A stretch of DNA of 60,000 bases from assembly GCF_032271945.1 (NCBI RefSeq), contig NZ_CP130319.1, positions 5,472,501-5,532,500 on the forward strand, in the 5' to 3' direction. This DNA comes from Paenibacillus sp. MBLB1832. GTDB lineage: Bacteria; Bacillota; Bacilli; Paenibacillales; NBRC-103111. The notes under the pieces were generated by a model. That model ran no database searches. It saw nothing but the letters and a program-made list of their open reading frames with translations, and was not told the origin of the DNA. Position 1 is the stretch's first letter, and the number at the start of each line of letters is the position of its first letter. Shown piece after piece: positions 50,635 through 60,000 of the stretch. The translations under genes and the position numbers were made by a program.

Positions 50635-52002
50635 TTAACCGAGAGCTGCTTTCAATGCCTCCGCCACCGTGTTTACACCAATAATCTCCATCCCTTTGGG
50701 ATGGGTCCATCCTTTAAGACTTTTCTCAGGCATAATGACTCTGCGGAATCCGAGCTTCTCGGCCTCTTTCACACGTTGATCGATTCGAGATACGCCTCGC
50801 ACTTCTCCCGTTAAACCGATCTCACCAAATACCACATCGAAAGGTTGCGTGGCCTGATCCCTGAAACTAGATGCGATACTGATAGCAATTGCCAGATCTA
50901 CCGCGGGTTCATCTAGCTTAATGCCGCCGGCTACATTCAAGTAAGCATCTTGATTTTGCAGGAACATGCCCATACGTTTCTCCAGTACCGCGATAATCAG
51001 CGAAAGTCGATTATGGTCCACGCCCGTCGCCATCCTCCGCGGGGAAGGGAAATTCGTCGAAGATACTAGTGCTTGAATTTCGACCAAAACAGGACGAGTA
51101 CCTTCCATGCTCGCTACCACTGCGGATCCAGCTACGCCAATCGGCCTTTCAGACAGGAAAAGTTCCGATGGATTATTGACTTCAATCAGGCCAGCTTCCT
51201 GCATTTCAAAAATGCCAATTTCATTCGTCGAGCCAAACCGGTTCTTCACCGCTCTTAACACACGGTAGGAGTGATGCCGTTCTCCTTCGAAATATAGTAC
51301 ACAATCCACCATATGCTCCAGCATTCTGGGCCCCGCGATGGCTCCTTCTTTCGTCACATGCCCGACAAGGACCGTTGCAATTCCCTTACCTTTAGCTATT
51401 CTCATAAAATGGCCTGTGCATTCTCGAACTTGCGATACCGTTCCTGGCGCTGATGTAATAGCGGGATGAAATACCGTTTGAATCGAATCAATTACAAGGA
51501 AATCGGGATTAATATCTTGAATGGCTTCCTCGATGAGTTCAAGATTAGTCTCACATAACACGTAGAGTAGCGGAGATGTTGCGTTTAATCGATCTGCGCG
51601 AAGCTTCGTTTGCTTGATGGATTCTTCTCCCGATATATAAAGCACCTTTTGCTGGGCTTGTGTGAGTTCGAAGGATGTTTGTAAGAGCAAGGTTGACTTC
51701 CCAATACCTGGGTCCCCCCCTACTAGGATGAGTGAGCCAGGGACGATACCGCCGCCTAACACGCGATTCAACTCTTTGTTGTTCGTCACAACTCGCGGTT
51801 CCGAGCTGCTTTCTATATGTATGATCGGTGTTGCTTTTTCTTTCGCTTTGGGGATCGATGAGCTCATTCCTTGCGTACGAACAACGGTTTCTATTTCCTC
51901 AACCATCGTATTCCAAGACTGACAACCTGGGCATTTGCCCATCCATTTTGGCGAATCGTAGCCGCACTCCTGGCAGCTGAACTTCGTTTTTTGTTTGCTC
52001 AT
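50635..52002 (-). CDS. radA: DNA repair protein RadA
   Basis: A 455-residue RecA-like ATPase for recombination intermediates. The zinc finger [21 protein letters not shown] is at residues 10-30, Walker [11 protein letters not shown] at about 94, the RadA-specific KNRFGSTNE at about 254, and a Lon-protease-like C-terminal domain (from about 285; [23 protein letters not shown]). A terminator separates it from clpC. Confidence 0.97.
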   Translation of the reverse strand: MSKQKTKFSCQECGYDSPKWMGKCPGCQSWNTMVEEIETVVRTQGMSSSIPKAKEKATPIIHIESSSEPRVVTNNKELNRVLGGGIVPGSLILVGGDPGIGKSTLLLQTSFELTQAQQKVLYISGEESIKQTKLRADRLNATSPLLYVLCETNLELIEEAIQDINPDFLVIDSIQTVFHPAITSAPGTVSQVRECTGHFMRIAKGKGIATVLVGHVTKEGAIAGPRMLEHMVDCVLYFEGERHHSYRVLRAVKNRFGSTNEIGIFEMQEAGLIEVNNPSELFLSERPIGVAGSAVVASMEGTRPVLVEIQALVSSTNFPSPRRMATGVDHNRLSLIIAVLEKRMGMFLQNQDAYLNVAGGIKLDEPAVDLAIAISIASSFRDQATQPFDVVFGEIGLTGEVRGVSRIDQRVKEAEKLGFRRVIMPEKSLKGWTHPKGMEIIGVNTVAEALKAALG

Positions 52003-52099
52003 TGAAAGAAATAACTCCTAACGTGGGGATATCCTTTTTGGCTATCCTTACCACATAAAGTTTACCATTTTTATGGTGCTCATGAAAGTGCCGAAAGCA

Positions 52100-52146
52100 A
52101 CAAAAAGCATTTAGCCCCACCCTTGTTGGATGGAGCAAAATGCTTT
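52100..52146 (-). terminator. Terminator after clpC
   Basis: AAAGCATTT/AAATGCTTT arms with TCCA and TGG inner pairs, ending in five T on the minus strand, 11 bases after the clpC stop. Confidence 0.85.
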
Positions 52147-52156
52147 GACTTATTTG

Positions 52157-54598
52157 TTATTTCGTAGCAACGCCTTCGCCCTTCTGAACGACGAGTTCGC
52201 CTTCATTTTCATCAATTGTAAGCGAATCACCTTTTGAAATATTGCCTTTCAGCAACTCTTCGGATAAGCGATCTTCAATGTGCTTCTGAATCGCTCTACG
52301 CAGAGGACGCGCTCCATAGGTCGGGTCAAATCCTTCCTTCGCTAGGAACAACTTCGCTTTATCTGTCAGCAAGAAGTCCACTTCTTGCTCTTTCAGACGT
52401 TTGCGCAGGTCATCTGCCATCAAGCTAACGATTTGAGCGATATGCTTCTCATCCAAAGAGTGGAAGACAATGATTTCATCGATCCGGTTCAGGAACTCAG
52501 GACGGAAGCTCTTCTTCAACTCGCCCATCACTTTATCTTTCATGTTGTTGTAGTCTTTGCCTGCATCGATGGATGCCGTGAAACCAAGCGAGGAGTTCTT
52601 CTTAATCGTATCCGCGCCAACGTTGGACGTCATGATAATGATTGTGTTACGGAAATCCACAGTACGTCCTTTGGAATCCGTCAACCGACCATCTTCCAAC
52701 ACTTGCAGAAGGATGTTAAAAACCTCTGGATGTGCTTTCTCAATTTCATCGAGAAGCACCACCGAATACGGCTTACGACGAACTTTCTCTGTCAGTTGAC
52801 CGCCTTCTTCATAACCGACATACCCTGGAGGCGCTCCGACCAAACGGGAAGTCGAATGTTTCTCCATATACTCAGACATATCAATACGAACTACCGCATT
52901 GTCATCACCGAAGAGTGATTCAGCCAGTGCGCGTGCAAGCTCTGTCTTACCTACACCCGTAGGTCCAAGGAAGATGAAGGAGCCCATTGGTCGCTTAGGA
53001 TCTTTCAAACCAGCTCTTGCGCGGCGGATAGCACGGCTTACCGCTTTAACCGCTTCTTCTTGCCCGATGACGCGTTCATGAAGAATGTCTTCCATTTTGA
53101 GCAAACGCTCTGTCTCTTCTTCAGCCAGCTTACTTACCGGAATTCCCGTCCAGCTTGCCACGATTTGAGCGATGTCATCTGGTGTTACTTCCGTATCCAG
53201 ACGACCTTGCTTCTCTTTCCACTCGTTCTTCGTTGAGTCTAGCTCTTCACGAAGCTTTTGCTCCGTATCACGAAGGCCTGCTGCTTTCTCGAACTCCTGA
53301 CTTTGGACAGCCGCGTCTTTCTCCTTACGAATGTTCTCTAGTTTATTCTCAAGTTGCTTCAAGGATGGCGGCGTTGTGTAGGAACGCAATCTCACCTTGG
53401 AGCTCGCTTCGTCGATCAAATCAATTGCTTTATCGGGAAGGAAACGATCCGTAATGTAACGATCCGACAATTTAACCGCCTCTTGAATCGCGGCATCCGT
53501 GATTTTCACACGGTGGTGCGCCTCGTAGCGATCACGCAGACCGTACAAAATTTGAATCGCCTCTTCTGGCGAAGGTTGATCCACCGTAATTGGTTGGAAA
53601 CGACGCTCCAGCGCAGCATCCTTCTCGATATATTTACGGTACTCATCCAGTGTCGTAGCCCCGATGCATTGCAGCTCGCCACGAGCTAAGGCTGGTTTTA
53701 GAATATTGGAAGCGTCAATCGCGCCTTCCGCGCCGCCCGCACCGATCAAGGTGTGCAATTCATCAATGAACAATACAATATTACCGGCTTGACGAATTTC
53801 ATCCATAATCTTTTTGAGGCGATCCTCGAACTCGCCGCGATATTTCGTTCCTGCAACAACAGAACCCATGTCGAGCGTCATGACACGTTTATCTTTTAAC
53901 GTCTCAGGAATCTCATTGTTGATAATCTTCTGAGCAAGACCTTCCGCGATCGCTGTTTTACCGACACCTGGCTCACCGATTAGCACCGGATTGTTTTTCG
54001 TTCTGCGGCTCAATACTTGAATAACCCGCTCGATTTCCTTGCTACGCCCGATAACAGGGTCCAAATGCCCTTCTTTCGCATACGCCGTCAAATCCCTTGC
54101 CAACCCATCTAATGTAGGCGTGTTCACATTTGGATTCGTGCCGTGACTTGGCGACACTGTCTCGCTGCTGCCCAAAAGCTGTAGAACCTGCTGACGTGCT
54201 TTATTCAAGGAGACACCCAAGTTGTTAAGAACTCTTGCGGCTACCCCTTCACCTTCACGAATTAGGCCTAATAAAATATGTTCAGTCCCCACATACGTGT
54301 GACCTAATTTTCTCGCTTCATCCATCGAAAGCTCAATCACTTTCTTCGCTCGAGGCGTATAGGCGATGTTCGTTGGTTGCTCTTGCCCTCTACCAATAAG
54401 AGATTCTACTTCATCTTGAATTTTCTCAAGACCTAAGCCGAGCGCAACGAGTGCTTTAGCAGCAATACCCTCACCTTCACGAATAAGTCCAAGTAAAATG
54501 TGCTCTGTTCCAATATTGTTATGTCCTAATCGAACAGCTTCCTCTTGAGCTAAAGAAAGCACCTTCTGCGCACGTTCCGTAAATCTGCCAAACATCAT
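52157..54598 (-). CDS. clpC: ATP-dependent Clp protease ATP-binding subunit ClpC
   Basis: An 813-residue AAA+ unfoldase that feeds substrates, including arginine-phosphorylated ones, to ClpP. Two N-terminal Clp repeats (about 5-140), first ATPase with GEPGVGKT (about 208), a UVR-type middle segment (about 420-455), second ATPase with GPTGVGKT (about 545) and the C-terminal D2-small domain. The ATG at 54598 has GGAGG 8 bases upstream. It is the last gene of the CtsR operon. Confidence 0.98.
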   Translation of the reverse strand: MMFGRFTERAQKVLSLAQEEAVRLGHNNIGTEHILLGLIREGEGIAAKALVALGLGLEKIQDEVESLIGRGQEQPTNIAYTPRAKKVIELSMDEARKLGHTYVGTEHILLGLIREGEGVAARVLNNLGVSLNKARQQVLQLLGSSETVSPSHGTNPNVNTPTLDGLARDLTAYAKEGHLDPVIGRSKEIERVIQVLSRRTKNNPVLIGEPGVGKTAIAEGLAQKIINNEIPETLKDKRVMTLDMGSVVAGTKYRGEFEDRLKKIMDEIRQAGNIVLFIDELHTLIGAGGAEGAIDASNILKPALARGELQCIGATTLDEYRKYIEKDAALERRFQPITVDQPSPEEAIQILYGLRDRYEAHHRVKITDAAIQEAVKLSDRYITDRFLPDKAIDLIDEASSKVRLRSYTTPPSLKQLENKLENIRKEKDAAVQSQEFEKAAGLRDTEQKLREELDSTKNEWKEKQGRLDTEVTPDDIAQIVASWTGIPVSKLAEEETERLLKMEDILHERVIGQEEAVKAVSRAIRRARAGLKDPKRPMGSFIFLGPTGVGKTELARALAESLFGDDNAVVRIDMSEYMEKHSTSRLVGAPPGYVGYEEGGQLTEKVRRKPYSVVLLDEIEKAHPEVFNILLQVLEDGRLTDSKGRTVDFRNTIIIMTSNVGADTIKKNSSLGFTASIDAGKDYNNMKDKVMGELKKSFRPEFLNRIDEIIVFHSLDEKHIAQIVSLMADDLRKRLKEQEVDFLLTDKAKLFLAKEGFDPTYGARPLRRAIQKHIEDRLSEELLKGNISKGDSLTIDENEGELVVQKGEGVATK

Positions 54599-54668
54599 AG
54601 CGAACACCTCCAAAAGTAATAATTCTCTGTCCTGCTAAAAGGATGATTCTAATCCATTCTGACCCTGC

Positions 54669-55730
54669 TTATATCCTGCCAAATTTCTCTCGAATCAGCT
54701 CTGCACGACGCATGTCTCGCTCATCGGCATTTAGCTTTTCCCCAGCATACTGTTGGAGAAATCCAGGCTGTGTCATCACAAGAAGCTCGTTCAACACGTT
54801 AGGAGATACATTATTGATAATCCCTAGATCGATCCCCAGACGTACATCGGATAAGCGCTGAGCTGCTTCTTTCGAATCGATAATCCCCGCGTAAGAGAGG
54901 ATGCCGAGGGAGCGATTGACACGATCAATTATCCGCATTTTGGACTCTTGCAATAGCTTATGTCTTGCAGCGCGTTCGTGCTCAATAATCTGCCTGGCCA
55001 CACTGTAAAGATTATCAATGATCTCTTCTTCGGATTGACCTAGCGTGATTTGGTTGGAGATTTGGAATAGATTACCTAATGCTTCGCTACCTTCCCCGTA
55101 TAATCCTCTAACCGTCAACCCAACTTGTGTAACCGCGGATAAAATTCGATTAATTTGTTGGCTCAGTACAAGCGCTGGTAAATGCATCATAACAGAAGCC
55201 CGGATTCCCGTACCCACATTGGTTGGGCAACTCGTTAAGTATCCTCTTTTTTCATCATAGCCGTAATCCAACTGAGTTTCAAAAATATCATCAATTTGAT
55301 TGGCCAAGTCCCAAACCTCTTTAATCTGAAAACCTGGACATAAACATTGTATGCGAAGGTGGTCCTCTTCATTGATCATAATACTAATAGACTCATTATC
55401 GCTTAAAATAACGGCACCATTCCTGGATTCGTTAGCTAAATTTGGACTAATTAAATGTTTCTCCACCAGCACCATTCGCTCCAGCTCATTAAGCTCATCG
55501 AGCGGAATCAGTGAGAAATTGCTGATCGTCTCCAGTTCATCATTCTCAAGCACACCAGATAACTGTTCCAGCACTTCCTGTGATTGTTGGTTGGTTGCGA
55601 GCATGGGATAAGGATAGTCTCTGAGGTTGCGCGCTATGCGGATCCGACTACTAATGACGATATCCGATTCCGGCCCCTCACCTTTCATCCATTCGCTTAA
55701 AGCATCTCCTGTAAATCGCTGTAATGTCAC
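54669..55730 (-). CDS. mcsB: Protein-arginine kinase McsB
   Basis: A 353-residue guanidino-kinase-fold enzyme that phosphorylates arginines on proteins, marking them for ClpCP and inactivating CtsR. Visible parts are SSRIRIARNL (nucleotide-binding arginines), VLVEKHLISP, NEEDHLRIQCLCPG, SCPTNVGTGIRASVMMHLPAL (catalytic Cys) and the C-terminal pArg-sensing RDMRRA. I prefer the GTG at 55730, which aligns with the B. subtilis start (x-LxxFxxDALSxWM) with GGGAG 10 bases upstream; GTG 55739 is too close to that site. Confidence 0.95.
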   Translation of the reverse strand: MTLQRFTGDALSEWMKGEGPESDIVISSRIRIARNLRDYPYPMLATNQQSQEVLEQLSGVLENDELETISNFSLIPLDELNELERMVLVEKHLISPNLANESRNGAVILSDNESISIMINEEDHLRIQCLCPGFQIKEVWDLANQIDDIFETQLDYGYDEKRGYLTSCPTNVGTGIRASVMMHLPALVLSQQINRILSAVTQVGLTVRGLYGEGSEALGNLFQISNQITLGQSEEEIIDNLYSVARQIIEHERAARHKLLQESKMRIIDRVNRSLGILSYAGIIDSKEAAQRLSDVRLGIDLGIINNVSPNVLNELLVMTQPGFLQQYAGEKLNADERDMRRAELIREKFGRI

Positions 55731-55753
55731 TGGATTCACACTCCCTTACAAAC

Positions 55754-56260
55754 TTACATCCCCGCGATCTTCTTCTCAATTTCACGAATTTGGTCACGAA
55801 TTTTAGCAGCTTGCTCGAACTCTTCGCCCTCAATACATGTCATCATATCTTTCTTCAAAAGATCGATCTCACGCTTGCATTGGATGATGCCGCCGCTGCG
55901 TTTAGGCACTTTGCCTACATGCACAATATTGCCGTGCACACGCTTGAAAAGCGGATCCAACTTCTCTGAAAAGTTCTGATAACAGGCACCGCAGCCGAAT
56001 CGACCTAACTTGCTAAATTGTGAATACGTAAGTCCGCAGTTATCACAGCGAATTGCTTGAGACTTGGCCGCTGATAAGGGTTCGAAATCAAGCAATCCCG
56101 AAAGTAAATTATGAATCGAAAAGCCATTCGATGTGCCTGGAATCATTTCACCCTTCTCACGGGCGCAATTCTCACAAATGTGGAATTCGTTCTTATCTCC
56201 ATTCACAATTTTGGTGAAATGAAGCGTCGCTGGTCGTTTCCCGCATTCCTGACAAACCAT
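55754..56260 (-). CDS. mcsA: McsB activator McsA
   Basis: A 168-residue zinc protein that activates McsB. Four CxxC pairs are visible: CQEC at the start, CENC, CDNC and CGAC, for two zinc sites, followed by a C-terminal UVR domain (EIDLLKKDMMTCIEGEEFEQAAKIRDQIREIEKKI). Between ctsR and mcsB as expected. Confidence 0.96.
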   Translation of the reverse strand: MVCQECGKRPATLHFTKIVNGDKNEFHICENCAREKGEMIPGTSNGFSIHNLLSGLLDFEPLSAAKSQAIRCDNCGLTYSQFSKLGRFGCGACYQNFSEKLDPLFKRVHGNIVHVGKVPKRSGGIIQCKREIDLLKKDMMTCIEGEEFEQAAKIRDQIREIEKKIAGM

Positions 56261-56273
56261 TCCATCTGCCTCC

Positions 56274-56735
56274 TTAGTTACTAAGCAAGGATATCAGCAT
56301 TGCTTTAAGAATCTTGGCTCGAATTTCATCGCGCAATGGTAGCTTAAAGGCCAGTACATCTCTGGATATCGCTGCCCGAATCAGGTTAGCTTCCCTCGTC
56401 GAAATATAATGTCCCTCTTGCAATTGATAAATCAGTCCTTCTGAGGTGACTTGATCAATATGGGTGTGAATCGTACGGAAAATATGATCCAAAATCGATC
56501 CATGGCTCTTCAGCTCGATCTTCTGGATGCGAATATAGCCCCCACCGCCGCGCTTACTCTCCACCAAATAGCCCTTTTCCAAAGTAAACCTTGTACTAAT
56601 GACATAATTGATTTGAGATGGTACACATTGAAATTGGTCAGCCAAATCGTTCCGTTGAATCTCGATAGCGCCTTCCGTACTTTGTTGCAGGACATGCTTT
56701 AAATACTGTTCAATAATTTCTGATACATTGCGCAT
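56274..56735 (-). CDS. ctsR: Transcriptional repressor CtsR
   Basis: A 153-residue heat-shock repressor. The winged helix-turn-helix is in IEIQRNDLADQFQCVPSQINYVISTRFTLEKGY; the glycine-rich wing RGGGGYIRIQ, the thermosensor, follows at about 61-70; the C-terminal dimer domain ends RDEIRAKILKAML. The ATG at 56735 follows GGGAGG by 8 bases. It autoregulates through the site upstream. Confidence 0.96.
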   Translation of the reverse strand: MRNVSEIIEQYLKHVLQQSTEGAIEIQRNDLADQFQCVPSQINYVISTRFTLEKGYLVESKRGGGGYIRIQKIELKSHGSILDHIFRTIHTHIDQVTSEGLIYQLQEGHYISTREANLIRAAISRDVLAFKLPLRDEIRAKILKAMLISLLSN

Positions 56736-56771
56736 CAATTCGGCCTCCCAGATTTCTAGAAGTAAATTGAC

Positions 56772-56788
56772 TTTGACTTTCTTTGACC
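56772..56788 (-). promoter_or_regulatory. CtsR operator
   Basis: On the minus strand GGTCAAA-GAA-AGTCAAA, a perfect match to the CtsR heptad direct repeat with a three-base spacer. A further GTCAA follows. It lies at the expected transcription start, where CtsR would block initiation. Confidence 0.93.
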
Positions 56789-56796
56789 TTAATCAG

Positions 56797-56825
56797 ATTA
56801 TAATCATTTCCATTCTTTTTGACAA
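56797..56825 (-). promoter_or_regulatory. Sigma-A promoter of the ctsR operon
   Basis: TTGTCA at 56820-56825 and a perfect TATAAT at 56797-56802, spacer 17 bases, directly upstream of the CtsR operator. Confidence 0.75.
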
Positions 56826-56954
56826 GTGCTGCTCATTAAAATAATTATCCCAAAGCGCCGGTCCTTTGCGGTTAACCTTATTAGTGTTGACCTTCCCTAG
56901 AGATTTATTCGAAGACATCGCAATAAAACGAAATAGGAACCGTCATGAAAACAC

Positions 56955-56990
56955 AAAAAACCTTTCTGAGATTTCTCTCAAAAAGGTTTT
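56955..56990 (-). terminator. Terminator of the rRNA operon
   Basis: AAAACCTTTTTGAGA pairs imperfectly with TCTCAGAAAGGTTTT and is followed by TTGTGTTTT, right after 5S rRNA. Confidence 0.85.
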
Positions 56991-56994
56991 AGTA

Positions 56995-57111
56995 GCTTGG
57001 CAACGTTCTACTCTCCCGGAACCCTGCGGTTCAAGTACCATCGACGCTGGAAGGCTTAACGGTCGTGTTCGAGATGGGAACGCGTGGATCCCTTCCGCCA
57101 TCATCACCAAA
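56995..57111 (-). rRNA. rrf: 5S ribosomal RNA
   Basis: A 117-base RNA gene. The minus strand begins TTTGGTGATGATGGCGGAAG and ends AGAGTAGAACGTTGCCAAGC, with the pairing 5' and 3' ends and the conserved internal CCCATCTCGAACACG loop. It follows 23S by about 105 bases. Confidence 0.96.
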
Positions 57112-57217
57112 CAGTCAAAGCGTTTGTTTGCGCCTTGAAAACTAGATACGAAACTTTGTAAAGTATGCTACTTAGGAAAGCTGAGAGACTTTTAGCTTCG
57201 CTAAAAGATCCCTATAT
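57112..57217 (-). other. 23S-5S spacer
   Basis: No tRNA gene is seen. A stable hairpin (CTTTTAGC/GCTAAAAG with a three-base loop, 57189-57207) and the conserved CCTTGAAAACT segment suggest a processing region. Confidence 0.6.

Positions 57218-60000
<2,783 letters not shown>

Noticed and set aside
52385..52918. 177-codon plus-strand frame inside clpC
   Set aside because: Antisense shadow of a strongly conserved gene.

Overview
The window comes from a low-to-mid GC endospore-forming Firmicute, most probably Paenibacillus or a close relative. The gene order is almost that of the Bacillus subtilis origin-proximal region. The spore genes (pdaB, gerD, cwlD, kbaA), the C+ zinc forms of S14, L33 and L36, and McsA/McsB/CtsR all point the same way. 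Nearly everything is on the minus strand, so transcription runs from right to left.

Layout from the right end, in the direction of transcription: a partial 23S rRNA and a complete 5S rRNA with terminator; the CtsR-controlled ctsR-mcsA-mcsB-clpC operon; radA and disA; pssA; a plus-strand gene of unknown function; a membrane PIN/TRAM protein; ispD-ispF; gltX; a cysteine T-box leader with cysE-cysS-mrnC-rlmB-rae1; sigH; rpmG-secE-nusG; rplK-rplA; an L10 leader with rplJ-rplL; an RsmC-like methyltransferase; rpoB-rpoC; the str operon (rplGB-rpsL-rpsG-fusA-tuf); the S10-spc-alpha block from rpsJ to rplQ, with secY, adk, map, a KOW protein, infA and rpmJ; truA; rplM-rpsI; cysH; and the spore block cwlD, salA, gerD (plus strand), kbaA and the 3' part of pdaB (plus strand).

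The genes make the core transcription and translation apparatus (RNA polymerase alpha, beta and beta', NusG, sigma-H, three elongation or initiation factors and most ribosomal proteins), together with protein secretion (SecY, SecE), tRNA charging, rRNA and tRNA modification, protein quality control (McsB-ClpC), genome-integrity signalling (RadA, DisA) and sporulation or germination functions.

I see no mobile element, CRISPR array, prophage, defence island or biosynthetic cluster, and no convincing new multi-gene system. The points most worth checking are a one-base insertion that breaks rplM, a long inverted repeat around the rpoB promoter, structured leaders before rplM, rplJ and rpoB, a small orphan MazG-like gene, and the absence of the ECF transporter genes usually found between rplQ and truA. 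Promoter and terminator calls were made by eye from consensus matches, spacing and hairpins; none was computed.
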